Source: Fusibacter ferrireducens (GTDB lineage: Bacteria; Bacillota; Clostridia; Peptostreptococcales; Acidaminobacteraceae). From it: a stretch of 64,000 nt of DNA. The stretch covers positions 82,013-146,012 of the forward strand of contig NZ_JADKNH010000004.1 of NCBI RefSeq assembly GCF_015352425.1, read 5' to 3'. Made by a program: the position numbers and the translations under genes. This document shows, in pieces, positions 15,321 through 24,583 of the stretch. The notes under the pieces are model-generated. The model did not search any database and was not told the origin of the DNA. It was given only the letters and a program-made list of their open reading frames with translations. Within the stretch, counting starts at the first letter, position 1. The number at the start of each line of letters is the position of its first letter.

Positions 15321-15390
15321 TAAAAATAAACTGATATTCAAGAACCGTCCCTGAGACGTCATCAGATTATATGAACAAAGGAGAATACCC

Positions 15391-16368
15391 ATGATGGATT
15401 TTAATTTGAATTTGAATTTTGGAAGTCAAAAGAAAAGTGACTCCGTTCAATCGGATAAACTATATGATTTACTGATTATAGGGTCTGGACCAGCAGGCTT
15501 AAATGCGGCACTTTATGCAAAGCGAAAAGGGCTTGAAGTTGCAATCCTATCCACAAAAATGGGTGGTCAAGTACTTGATACTTCATCGGTTGAGAACTAT
15601 TTAGGCATTCAAGGCGCCTCAGGTGAGGATTTAGTGCATGAATTTATCGCACATGTGAATACTTTAAAGGTCCCTATTATCAAGGATGAAAATGTTAAAC
15701 ACATTGAAAAAAAAGAAGTTCAATTTCAATTGACCTTGGGCAATGGCACTGTATATAAATCAAAAGCTGTGATTGTTGCCACAGGCAGTAAGCCGAGAGA
15801 ACTTGGCGTAAAAGGTGAAGATGAATACAAAGGTCGTGGCGTTGCATATTGTGCGATTTGTGATGGACCGTTATTCGAAGGTCGGGATGTCATCATAGCC
15901 GGCGGCGGGAATTCCGCTGTTGAAGCTGCAATTGATCTCTCCAAAATCGCAAAAACAGTTACTGTGGTGCATCGAAGTCAGTTTAGAGCAGATCAAATTG
16001 TCATCGATAAACTTAATTTAGCTGAGAATGTCAAGATTCATCTTGAAACTCAAATTACAGAAGTTGTGGGTGAAAATTTAGTGACAGGCGTCAATGTCAT
16101 AGATAAGAAGACAAAGGAAACCTTTTTTATACCTGCGGAAGGCGTGTTTGTTGAAATAGGTTATTTGCCGAACAATGAGCTCGTAAAAGATCTTGTTGAC
16201 TTGAACGACAAAGGTGAGGTAATCGTCAATGCGAAAAATGAAACCAGTCTGGCAGGTCTCTATGCTGCAGGAGATATAACAGATACCCCTTATAAGCAAA
16301 TCATTGTGGCGGCAAGTGAAGGGGCAAAAGCAGCCTTGTCAGCCAATGACTATATAAATCATTTATAA
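15391..16368 (+). CDS. trxB: Thioredoxin-disulfide reductase
   Basis: A 325-residue FAD flavoprotein that reduces thioredoxin-type proteins with NAD(P)H. FAD site GSGPAG (31-36), redox pair C154-A-I-C157, NAD(P)H site GGGNSAVEAA and C-terminal YAAGDITD. A ~22-residue N-terminal tail before the FAD domain is longer than usual. It is followed by a double-thioredoxin-fold protein, so the two probably act as one electron-transfer pair, as in AhpF-like systems. AAAGGAG precedes the ATG. Confidence 0.93.
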   Translation: MMDFNLNLNFGSQKKSDSVQSDKLYDLLIIGSGPAGLNAALYAKRKGLEVAILSTKMGGQVLDTSSVENYLGIQGASGEDLVHEFIAHVNTLKVPIIKDENVKHIEKKEVQFQLTLGNGTVYKSKAVIVATGSKPRELGVKGEDEYKGRGVAYCAICDGPLFEGRDVIIAGGGNSAVEAAIDLSKIAKTVTVVHRSQFRADQIVIDKLNLAENVKIHLETQITEVVGENLVTGVNVIDKKTKETFFIPAEGVFVEIGYLPNNELVKDLVDLNDKGEVIVNAKNETSLAGLYAAGDITDTPYKQIIVAASEGAKAALSANDYINHL

Positions 16369-16493
16369 CTAGAAAGAGTGAATTTTGGCAATATAGGGGT
16401 AAGTAATATCCAATCAACACTTTAACTATAGATTTAAATAAATAGAAACTCAATTATATGAATGCACAGAGCATGTGCAATAAGGAGGAAAAC

Positions 16494-17141
16494 ATGGCAT
16501 TATTAAATGAACAATTAAGAGCACAATTAAGTGAAGTTTTTTCTGCAATGAAAAAAGATGTGACTTTGGCAGTATTCACCAAAGAGGGTGAATGCAATAC
16601 TTGTACTGAAACCGTAGCTTTTATGGAAGAAATTGAGTCGTTAAATGACAAGATTCACTTGAAAAAATTTGATCTAAATGTAGATGCAGAAAAAGCAAAA
16701 GCATTTGAAGTTACTATGGTACCAAGTATTGTTCTTTTAGATGATCAAGAAGCTTATTTGGGCATTAAATTTAATGGTATTCCTGCTGGACATGAAATCA
16801 ACTCTTTTATACCAGGTATTTTAGAAGTTGCAGGTGCAGGTGAAGCGTTGCCAGAGGCACTGTTATCTGAGCTCACAGCACTTACAAAGCCTGTAAACAT
16901 TAAGGTGTTTGTCACTCTAAGTTGTCCTCACTGCGCAGGCGCTGTCCAAAAAGCGCATAAACTTGCACTTGAAAGTCCAGTTATCACAGCTGAAATGGTG
17001 GAGGCACAAACTTTTGGCGAGTTGTCGAATAAATTTAATGTTTCAAGTGTCCCTAAAATTGTGATCAATGATCAATATGAGTTTGTGGGCAACCAACCAC
17101 TGGATGTTTTTTTAGAAGAAATCAGAAAGACACAATCATAA
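16494..17141 (+). CDS. Protein disulfide oxidoreductase with two thioredoxin folds
   Basis: The start at 16494 is chosen because AAGGAGG lies just before it; it gives 215 residues. The first thioredoxin fold carries C34-N-T-C37 and the cis-Pro segment VTMVPSIV. The second carries C144-P-H-C147 and SSVPKIVIN. This PDO/AhpF-N-terminal-like layout, next to trxB, suggests a glutaredoxin-like electron carrier to peroxidases (perhaps the Tpx at 56596). The partner is inferred. Confidence 0.85.
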   Translation: MALLNEQLRAQLSEVFSAMKKDVTLAVFTKEGECNTCTETVAFMEEIESLNDKIHLKKFDLNVDAEKAKAFEVTMVPSIVLLDDQEAYLGIKFNGIPAGHEINSFIPGILEVAGAGEALPEALLSELTALTKPVNIKVFVTLSCPHCAGAVQKAHKLALESPVITAEMVEAQTFGELSNKFNVSSVPKIVINDQYEFVGNQPLDVFLEEIRKTQS

Positions 17142-17197
17142 AGAGAAAGCATTTATTTCAGCATTGCTCTTTAGAGGTGAATAAAATCGTAATTAGG

Positions 17198-17228
17198 GGA
17201 AATACCAGTTGAGGTGTTTCCTTTTTTT
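17198..17228 (+). terminator. Terminator after the disulfide oxidoreductase gene
   Basis: GGAAATACC (17198-17206) and GGTGTTTCC (17213-17221) form a 9-bp stem with one G-U, followed by seven T. Confidence 0.85.
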
Positions 17229-17273
17229 ATGCTATGATTAATGGAACATGAAATTTATATTTTGGAGGTACAT

Positions 17274-18617
17274 GTGGAGAAGAATAAAATGGGCTATATG
17301 CCTATACCTAAATTAATATTGACGATGTCTCTACCGGCGATCTTTTCCATGATGACACAAGCGCTTTACAATATTGTGGACAGTATTTTTGTGGCGCAGA
17401 TTGGTGAAGCGGCGATAACTGCATTATCGTTGGCATTCCCCGTACAACTTGTTATTGTTGCATGCTTTGTGGGGATGGGGGTAGGGATCAATTCACTGAT
17501 TTCCAGAAGTCTTGGGTCAAAAAATTATGAACAAGCTGCATTGGCGGCAGAACATGGCTTCTTTATAGCCAGTATATTGTATGGATTTGTGGCTTTAATG
17601 GGTGTTTTAGTCATGCCGTCATTTGTGAGGATGTTCACAGATGATCCCATCATTATAGAGTATACGATTCAATATCTTGAAATTATCATGGTCTTTGCGT
17701 TCGGCCGAATATTTGCACAAGCTGGTGTTAGCATTTTACAAGGCTCTGGAGAGATGGTTATTCCGATGTTTTCACAATTAATTGGCGCAATAGGAAATAT
17801 TATTTTAGATCCAATTATGATCTTCGGCCTTTTTGGATTTCCAGCTCTTGGCGTAAAGGGTGCAGCAATTGCCACGATCACCGCGCAGATTATATCCATG
17901 ATCTTTGTACTATTGATGGTCTTCAAGTTCAAACGCGTGTTGGCATTTAAACCTCTTTCATTTAGAATCAATCACAACATCCTAAAAAAAATCTTGGTGG
18001 TGGGTCTACCGGCTGCCATTATGCAAGCAGTGGGCTCCGTAATGCTCACAGGATTAAATTTAATATTGGCAAGTTTTACAACGACTGCGGTTGCAGTACT
18101 TGGTATCTACTATAGACTTCAATCCTTTATATTTCTACCTATATTTGGACTTTCTCAGGGCATGATGCCCATTATTGGTTTTAACTATGGGGCAAAATCA
18201 AGAGATCGATTATTAAAGGCACTTAAAATGGGCATGGTCATGGCCATTATTTATATGACATTGGGTTTTATTGTATTTCAAATATTTCCAAGGCAACTCA
18301 TATTGTGGTTTAAGGGGACAGATGAATTGCTTCAAATTGGTATAAGAGCATTTAGAATTATAAGCTTAGGATATCCGTTGGCGGCAGTATCCATTGTTTT
18401 GAGTACAGCCTTCCAAGGTATGGGGCAGGCGCATCTTAGTATGATGGTTTCAATTTTCAGACAGATCGTTTTACTATTGCCATCGGCGTGGCTTTTAGGG
18501 CACTTTGGATCATTGGAAATGGTCTGGTTTGCCTTTATCATTTCAGAGATTGGCGGCGTTATCATGGTGGTGTCCTTTTTTTATAAGCTGTACCGTAGCA
18601 AAATAGAACCACTTTAA
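17274..18617 (+). CDS. MATE family efflux transporter
   Basis: A GTG start at 17274 with GGAGG five bases before it gives 447 residues; an upstream ATG at 17241 has no RBS. About 12 hydrophobic segments in two similar halves, with MSLPAIFSMM and QALYNIVDSIFVAQIG near the N-terminus, are typical of MATE proteins that export drugs or organic cations using Na+ or H+ gradients. An alpha/beta hydrolase gene follows after 19 bp, probably co-transcribed. Confidence 0.9.
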   Translation: MEKNKMGYMPIPKLILTMSLPAIFSMMTQALYNIVDSIFVAQIGEAAITALSLAFPVQLVIVACFVGMGVGINSLISRSLGSKNYEQAALAAEHGFFIASILYGFVALMGVLVMPSFVRMFTDDPIIIEYTIQYLEIIMVFAFGRIFAQAGVSILQGSGEMVIPMFSQLIGAIGNIILDPIMIFGLFGFPALGVKGAAIATITAQIISMIFVLLMVFKFKRVLAFKPLSFRINHNILKKILVVGLPAAIMQAVGSVMLTGLNLILASFTTTAVAVLGIYYRLQSFIFLPIFGLSQGMMPIIGFNYGAKSRDRLLKALKMGMVMAIIYMTLGFIVFQIFPRQLILWFKGTDELLQIGIRAFRIISLGYPLAAVSIVLSTAFQGMGQAHLSMMVSIFRQIVLLLPSAWLLGHFGSLEMVWFAFIISEIGGVIMVVSFFYKLYRSKIEPL

Positions 18618-18636
18618 CCAAAGGGAGAACAGAAAG

Positions 18637-19545
18637 ATGTATTATTTAATATTGGGCATTGCAGTGATTGTCCTCTCAGGATACAGTGTTGCAGAATACT
18701 TTAATAAAAAAATAATCTATCCGCGCAATTGGCAGTACGAAGAAACCCTAAAAAAAGAAATCGAGGATGGCAGAATTTCAGAAGGTTACTTTGAGTCTCT
18801 TTTCAAAGTACCTTTTGAAATTAGATCAGAATATGGCTATGTCATTAGAGGCTATTGGATTCAAGGACACGAAGCTACAGCCTCAAAAACGATTATCATA
18901 TGTCATGGCATTACGAACAATCTCATAAGATCGCTTAAGTATTTAGAACCCTTTATTTCCAGAGGGTATAATGCGGTGATCTATGATCATAAAAATCATG
19001 GCAAGAGCGGCGGTCAATACACCTCATTTGGTGTGGAAGAAAAAAGTGATCTCAAACGGATTGTGGATTATGTCGTCAAGAGGACAGGTGAGGCGAGTAT
19101 CATTGGTACACATGGTGAATCCATGGGTGCAGCCATAGCGCTTCAACATGTGGGCATAGATGAAAGGATTTCATTTGTCATAGCGGATTGCTCTTATAAA
19201 GACGCGAAATCAGAATTTGCCTACAGACTGCGTGTGGAAAATCATCTGCCGGCATTTCCAATATTAACACTAGCTTCTGCATTGAATAAGATAAAAAGAG
19301 GATTTTCATATGATGAAATAGCACCGATTGAGGCTATTAAGGACGTTCAAAAACCAATTTTGTTCATTCACGGGTTATCTGATGATTACATTCCCTATAG
19401 TCACTCGAAAGAGATGTATGACCTAAAAAGAGGCGCAAAGGCACTTTATCTAGTACCAGAAGCAAGACATGCCATGTCTATTGCAGTAGACAGAAGTGAA
19501 TATTTAAATCAAATTAATCATTTCTTGGATCAATACGGTTTCTAA
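18637..19545 (+). CDS. Alpha/beta hydrolase, membrane-anchored
   Basis: A 302-residue protein with an N-terminal hydrophobic anchor (about 2-18). The oxyanion region is CHGITNN (H90), the nucleophile elbow G-E-S-M-G (S162), followed by a DDYIP acid segment and a late ARHAMS histidine. It resembles the YqkD/BEM46 group of peptidase or esterase-like hydrolases; the substrate is unknown. AAAGGGAG precedes the ATG, close behind the MATE gene. Confidence 0.85.
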   Translation: MYYLILGIAVIVLSGYSVAEYFNKKIIYPRNWQYEETLKKEIEDGRISEGYFESLFKVPFEIRSEYGYVIRGYWIQGHEATASKTIIICHGITNNLIRSLKYLEPFISRGYNAVIYDHKNHGKSGGQYTSFGVEEKSDLKRIVDYVVKRTGEASIIGTHGESMGAAIALQHVGIDERISFVIADCSYKDAKSEFAYRLRVENHLPAFPILTLASALNKIKRGFSYDEIAPIEAIKDVQKPILFIHGLSDDYIPYSHSKEMYDLKRGAKALYLVPEARHAMSIAVDRSEYLNQINHFLDQYGF

Positions 19546-20120
19546 AACTCAAAAGAAGACTGATCGATTGAAATGCCTTCTCTAAGGCCGTCGATAAAAC
19601 CTTCGTACAGAATGCTCTTGTTATCAATCTCAAATAAATCTATCGTTTGCACTAAACCGGGTACTTTATCAAAAGTGACGATCCCATGTTTTTTGAGCAT
19701 GGCATAGACAAATTGAGAGCAAAAGTAATGATAATTTCTATCCAAAGGTCTGTTGAGTAAAATACCAAAGAGGCCTAAAAAATTGTACCTATATAAATGC
19801 TTATTGGTCACAAAACGCTCCACATCTTTTAGTAGGCCATCATATTGGAGTTTAGTGACATTGACTTCAAATATGAGACATTCACTTTTACCATATTTTT
19901 TAAAGACGCCATCATATATGTTTTCGCGTACAAATCCACCAGAAAAAGGGTTGTTGGGATTTGAGCGGCCAAATGAGTACATAGAGGTAAAAGAAGCATC
20001 AAAACTGATAGAGGTATGAACATATTTAGTTGCTGAGAAGTATTTTAGCGTACGTGCCAACCATGTACCTGTTTTGGTAAACACAATATAGATTTTCTTT
20101 TGATTTTCTGTTAAATTCAT
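19542..20120 (-). CDS. Permuted papain-fold (YiiX/LRAT-like) protein
   Basis: A 192-residue protein with an early His (YVHTSISFD, H35) and a late Cys (FCSQFVY, C134), the reversed order of the permuted NlpC/P60-like superfamily. It lacks a signal peptide. Relatives act as cysteine amidases or acyltransferases on lipids or peptides, but the substrate here is unknown. Its end overlaps the convergent hydrolase gene by 4 bp. AGGGAGAT precedes the ATG. Confidence 0.7.
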   Translation of the reverse strand: MNLTENQKKIYIVFTKTGTWLARTLKYFSATKYVHTSISFDASFTSMYSFGRSNPNNPFSGGFVRENIYDGVFKKYGKSECLIFEVNVTKLQYDGLLKDVERFVTNKHLYRYNFLGLFGILLNRPLDRNYHYFCSQFVYAMLKKHGIVTFDKVPGLVQTIDLFEIDNKSILYEGFIDGLREGISIDQSSFEF

Positions 20121-20310
20121 ATGATCTCCCTGAATCGCATATATGTTTATGCAAAATTATAAAGTTATTATATACATAATTCATATGACTATTATAATAC
20201 ATCAAATGCACAAAGGATACTTAAAGATTTATTTCTGTATAAAAATGTTATTTTTATTTAATAGAATGGGTATATATGGTACGGAAGATCAGAAGAGAGA
20301 AGGTGAGCAA

Positions 20311-21222
20311 ATGTTAGACGATTTAAATTATAAAAAGATTTTAGATCAGCTATTTGATGGGGTTTACATTGTGGATAAGGAAAAACGCATCATATATTGG
20401 AATGAAGGCGCCAAGCGCATTTCAGGCTTTAAAAGCGAAGAAGTTATCGGCAGGTATTGTCATGATAATATCCTCAACCATGTGGACGAATATGGCATTA
20501 ATCTTTGTCTCAACGGTTGCCCATTACATCAGACGCTTAGTGATGGGAGCAAACTCGAACTCAATGTTTATCTTCAACATAAAAGAGGGCACAGAATTCC
20601 TGTTAAAATTAGAAGCTTTCCTGTCTATGAAGCGGATGAAATTGTTGCATCTGTTGAAGTTTTCACAGAGAGCTTTGATCATAATAAAAAACCAAACGCT
20701 GCTTTTATGATGGACAGCAATATTTTGAAAGAAGTCCTAACAGATCCACTCACAAATTTGCCAAACAGGCGGATGATTGATCACTATTTAAATTCCAAGA
20801 TGGAAGACTACAGGGCGCTTGGAATTCCTTTCGGCATTGTCATGATTGACATTGACAGTTTTGAAGAATTTAATAATACTTATGGTGAAGATTTATGTGA
20901 CCAAGTGATACAAATGTTGGGCAGAACATACAGTAAGGCCTTTAGAATAGCTGATCTCGTTGGAAGATGGCGAGAGGATGAATTTATATTTGTATTTACG
21001 GGCATTAAAAGTGGGGCACTTAAAATGCTTGCCGAAAGAATTCGGATGATTTCCGAAAACTCTTCTCTACGCGGAGAAACTTTTAAGGATATTGAAGTAA
21101 CAGTGTCTGTTGGGGCGACATTGGTACATCAGGATGATACAGCGCTTAAAATGACCACAAGGTGTTATGAACGCGTTAAGAAGAGTAAGGCAAAGGGTGG
21201 CAATAATATCACCATGAAATAA
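20311..21222 (+). CDS. PAS-GGDEF protein with altered GGDEF motif
   Basis: The ATG at 20311 follows GAAGGTGAG and gives 303 residues; the longer frame to 20143 has no RBS. A PAS domain (about 5-120) includes a Cys-containing C-x3-GCPL motif typical of one PAS-GGDEF group. The GGDEF domain (about 145-303) has DPLTNLPNRR and DIDSFEEFN, but the active-site loop reads REDEF instead of GGDEF. Loss of both glycines may reduce or abolish cyclase activity, so it may instead bind GTP or act as a regulator. A typical diguanylate cyclase follows 19 bp downstream. Confidence 0.85.
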   Translation: MLDDLNYKKILDQLFDGVYIVDKEKRIIYWNEGAKRISGFKSEEVIGRYCHDNILNHVDEYGINLCLNGCPLHQTLSDGSKLELNVYLQHKRGHRIPVKIRSFPVYEADEIVASVEVFTESFDHNKKPNAAFMMDSNILKEVLTDPLTNLPNRRMIDHYLNSKMEDYRALGIPFGIVMIDIDSFEEFNNTYGEDLCDQVIQMLGRTYSKAFRIADLVGRWREDEFIFVFTGIKSGALKMLAERIRMISENSSLRGETFKDIEVTVSVGATLVHQDDTALKMTTRCYERVKKSKAKGGNNITMK

Positions 21223-21241
21223 AGATAAGTTGGGGTAGGTT

Positions 21242-22321
21242 ATGACGGACTTTAATAGGTATCTTTTGCAAGAAGGCAAGCATGATTCCAAAAAAAAACT
21301 TGCGTTGATTTTTATTCTTGTGAGCATGTTTTTTTGCTTTGCATATACAATCGTTTTCATGCTGTTGGGGGCAATAGTGCCAGCTGTGATCCAATTGGTT
21401 ACTGGAGGATTGTTTGTTTTAGCGTATTTTTTATTGAAATCTGAGTGGGAAGTCAGTGCAAAAGTTTTGGCAATAGTATCTAGTTTTCTGGTGACGAGTA
21501 TTCAGTCGATTCTTTTTTTTGGGAATGCTTATGGATTTCAGTTTATGATTATTGGACACATAGTCGTTGTGGTGATGATTTTTAACTATAACCGAAAATA
21601 CGCAAATAGTCTGTTGATTGCTTATTTATTGCTTTCAATGAGTACTTTTATCTACATTGAGAATTTGGAGTTTGGGATCTATGAAAATTTAGTGTCGACG
21701 AATTTGGAAAAATGGTTTTATAATACGGCTGCTGGCGGGACAATTATTGCATTGATTATAATTATGTATTTTTTTTCTAAGGAAATCGATCAGGCTAAAG
21801 AAGACCTTTTCGTAATGACTTTGACAGACGAACTCACCAACTTATACAATCGCAGAATTTTCATGGAATATGGGAATAAACTCTTTGAATCCAATTTAGA
21901 GGCTCAATTCACATTATTGCTGATTGATATTGATCATTTTAAAGTCATCAATGACACTTATGGACATAAAAGTGGAGATGAGGCATTAAAGCAACTGTCA
22001 TCTATCTTTAAAGAGCAGATGAGAATGTATGATTTGGTCGCAAGATATGGTGGTGAAGAATTCGCAATAATATTGCCAAGGACGGATCGCAAATCGGGTG
22101 AGCAAATTGCAAATCGAATTCTGAGGGCAGTGGCAAATAAGCCCATAAGAATTGGCGTTGATCAAGAGATTCATATAACAGTCAGCATTGGCATGTCGGA
22201 TCGGTCCATACCTCATAAGGATTTTTCAAGTATGATTTCTAAAGCTGATGAGGCTTTGTATCACGCTAAAAATCAAGGGAGAAATCAGGTTGTCCTCCAT
22301 CCTAAAACAGAGTTTGCTTGA
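21242..22321 (+). CDS. Membrane diguanylate cyclase (GGEEF)
   Basis: A 359-residue protein with six or so N-terminal hydrophobic segments (residues 20-180) and a complete GGDEF domain: LTDELTNLYNRR, DIDHFKVINDTYGH and an intact YGGEEF loop. It should make c-di-GMP from GTP at the membrane. It is probably co-transcribed with the upstream PAS-GGDEF gene. Confidence 0.92.
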   Translation: MTDFNRYLLQEGKHDSKKKLALIFILVSMFFCFAYTIVFMLLGAIVPAVIQLVTGGLFVLAYFLLKSEWEVSAKVLAIVSSFLVTSIQSILFFGNAYGFQFMIIGHIVVVVMIFNYNRKYANSLLIAYLLLSMSTFIYIENLEFGIYENLVSTNLEKWFYNTAAGGTIIALIIIMYFFSKEIDQAKEDLFVMTLTDELTNLYNRRIFMEYGNKLFESNLEAQFTLLLIDIDHFKVINDTYGHKSGDEALKQLSSIFKEQMRMYDLVARYGGEEFAIILPRTDRKSGEQIANRILRAVANKPIRIGVDQEIHITVSIGMSDRSIPHKDFSSMISKADEALYHAKNQGRNQVVLHPKTEFA

Positions 22322-22331
22322 AATGAGCAAA

Positions 22332-22389
22332 GGGAGATTTCAAAATCTGCTAGGATTTTGAGATCTCTCTTAATTTTGAGACCTCCCTT
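22332..22389. terminator. Bidirectional terminator between c-di-GMP genes
   Basis: GAGATTTCAAAATC (22334-22347) pairs with GATTTTGAGATCTC (22354-22367) over 14 bp with one wobble. An outer GGGAG/CTCCC pairing (22332-22336 with 22383-22387) is an alternative. It lies between convergent genes. Confidence 0.7.
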
Positions 22390-22401
22390 ATATGTTGTGG
22401 A

Positions 22402-24447
22402 TTAATCCTCAAGGTAGATGCGTTCAAAATCGGATTTGCTCACTGGACGGCTAAAGAGGTACCCCTGTGCAAAATCACAATTAAATTTTTTTAGAATTTC
22501 CATGTGCTCTAGTTTCTCGACGCCCTCTGCAATGACTTTTAGGCCTATCCGATGCGCCATGTAGATGATCGATTCTGTTATGGCACCTGTCTTATCATCT
22601 TGACCAAGCGAATAGACGAAGGATTTGTCTAATTTTAGATAGTCAATCGGCAGTTTCTTGAGATAACTCAATGACGAATAGTTGGTTCCGAAGTCATCCA
22701 GAGCAACTTCAAAATGGAGCGCTCTTAGGGCTTCTAATTTGGCAATAGTTGTGATACTATCATCAATCGCAACATTTTCAGTAATTTCAAAGACGATTTT
22801 TTTGGGTGCAATATCATAAGCAGCAAAAATTTCGTCAATATGATTTAAAAAGGCTGAACTCAGTATCTGAACACCAGATAGATTGATCGATACTTTACCA
22901 TAATTCAATTTTCTTTCTTCCCATTCTTGTATATGACGGCAAACTTCTTTGATTACCCAATCGCCGAGTTCTATAATAAAGCCCGTTTTTTCTGCAATGC
23001 CAATAAAACGGTCTGGAGGAATTATGCCTTTATCAGGACTATTCCATCTGAGGAGTGCTTCTGATCCAATCATTTCATTGGTGTTCATATTGAATTGTGG
23101 CTGATAATACAGCTCAAATTCTCCTGCTGTAAGTGCGTTCTTCAGGTTGCTTTGAAGTTCTACATATTCAAGAATTTCGTCGTGAAGCAAGTCTCTAAAA
23201 ACAGTGGTTTGATTTTTACCATTATTTTTTGAAGCGTACATGGCGGTGTCAGCTTTTCGAAATAGGGTCTCGAAAGTATCGCCATGATCTGGCGTATAAG
23301 AAATACCTATGCTACAAGAGAGATGAAACTCTCTTCCAATGAGAGTCCATGGGGTCCTAATAATTTTGAGGATTTGTTCAGATAATTCGATCAAGGTATC
23401 TTCATGATCAAAATCTATTATAATAAATCCAAATTCATCTCCGCTAATTCGGGAAAGCATGTAATAGTGAAGCTTTAAATCATGAAATTTGGAAGCCATT
23501 TGTTTTAGAAGCAAGTCACCTTGATTGTGTCCCACCAGATCATTGATCATTTTAAAATTATCGATATCTAAGTAGATCAGCCCAACTTGGTGTTTTTGAG
23601 CAATCAAATTGTTGACGACCTCATCTAATCTTGCACGGTTGGGCAGACCTGTAATGTGATCATAATAGGCAAGGTATTCTATTTTATCTTGAGTTTTCTT
23701 GGCGTCGGTAATATCTTTTATGGCGCCAACCATCTTAATGGCGTTGCCTTCGCTATCCCAAATGGCCTTACCAGTGTTTTGTACCCAGATGTAGCCATTG
23801 GATTGGGTTTTCAAGCGAAACTGTGTATCGTATAGGGTCATGTTTTGATCTAAATAGGCATAAATTTGATTGAGAACAGTATTTTTTTCATTTGGATGTA
23901 ATATTTTTTCGAATTCCTCCATTGTAAAATGAGGTGTTTCAAGAACTTCATAACCTAAAATCTCAAAGAATTTATTGGAGACAATAAAGATACCGGATTT
24001 AATATCCCAATCCCAAATGCCATCGTTTACACCTTCAAGCAGAAGTTGATAACGCTCTTTGCTTGCCTTGAGTTCGTATTCTCGGGTTTTAAGTTCCAGT
24101 ATGTTATCGGAAAGGGTTGTTTTAGCCTTCTGCAGGGACTTAAATTGCAAGTCCAATCTGCGGGTGAGGTCATAATCTGTTTTGATGCGCTTATAAATAA
24201 GGCTAAACAGCAAAAATGCAGTGACCATAATATAAAGCCACCCCTTATAAAGACTTATCCTATAAAATTGATCTGCACTTGAGCTCACAAAAAGTAGAAT
24301 TTTATCAGACAATAAAATCCATAGCACGCCAAAAATAGTGTAAGTAATCGTGATTTTAAGTGATGCCCACAATGGAGATGATGCAGAGGGCATCCATTTG
24401 TTTTCAAAAAAATGAAATTTTTTTGGAGATTGTCGATTTTGGGACAT
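22402..24447 (-). CDS. Membrane PAS-GGDEF-EAL protein
   Basis: A 681-residue protein with two N-terminal membrane segments (about 27-47 and 68-85), a short coiled coil, a PAS domain (about 110-255, GVNDGIWDWD), a GGDEF domain with ISGDEF loop (about 260-420) and an EAL domain (about 430-681). The EAL residues are intact: SEALLRW, the ISINLSG-like strand KVSINLSG, and DDFGTNYSSL. It is probably a c-di-GMP phosphodiesterase, perhaps with GTP-regulated or residual cyclase activity. It opposes the neighbouring cyclases. Confidence 0.92.
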   Translation of the reverse strand: MSQNRQSPKKFHFFENKWMPSASSPLWASLKITITYTIFGVLWILLSDKILLFVSSSADQFYRISLYKGWLYIMVTAFLLFSLIYKRIKTDYDLTRRLDLQFKSLQKAKTTLSDNILELKTREYELKASKERYQLLLEGVNDGIWDWDIKSGIFIVSNKFFEILGYEVLETPHFTMEEFEKILHPNEKNTVLNQIYAYLDQNMTLYDTQFRLKTQSNGYIWVQNTGKAIWDSEGNAIKMVGAIKDITDAKKTQDKIEYLAYYDHITGLPNRARLDEVVNNLIAQKHQVGLIYLDIDNFKMINDLVGHNQGDLLLKQMASKFHDLKLHYYMLSRISGDEFGFIIIDFDHEDTLIELSEQILKIIRTPWTLIGREFHLSCSIGISYTPDHGDTFETLFRKADTAMYASKNNGKNQTTVFRDLLHDEILEYVELQSNLKNALTAGEFELYYQPQFNMNTNEMIGSEALLRWNSPDKGIIPPDRFIGIAEKTGFIIELGDWVIKEVCRHIQEWEERKLNYGKVSINLSGVQILSSAFLNHIDEIFAAYDIAPKKIVFEITENVAIDDSITTIAKLEALRALHFEVALDDFGTNYSSLSYLKKLPIDYLKLDKSFVYSLGQDDKTGAITESIIYMAHRIGLKVIAEGVEKLEHMEILKKFNCDFAQGYLFSRPVSKSDFERIYLED

Positions 24448-24583
24448 TTTGACCTCTTTTCGAAATTAATACTCAAAATATATGGATTATATACCCGATT
24501 GAAGAATTAAAAATCAAAGGTATTTTATAGATGGGTGTTGTCATTTGTATCATAACAGATTAGACTAAGGTTGAGGAGTAAAA

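Larger units (their letters stand above)
14469..15352 (+). mobile_element. Solo Y1-transposase element with inverted ends
   Basis: The left end AGGGGACGGTACTTGAAT (14469-14486) is the inverted partner of the right end ATTCAAGAACCGTCCCT (15336-15352), matching in nearly every position. They bracket a single Y1-transposase-like gene. The GGGACGGTTCTT-type end resembles REP/IS200-like termini common in Clostridia. A hairpin ATTGCATG/CATGCAAT (15298-15320) lies inside the right end. Confidence 0.7.
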
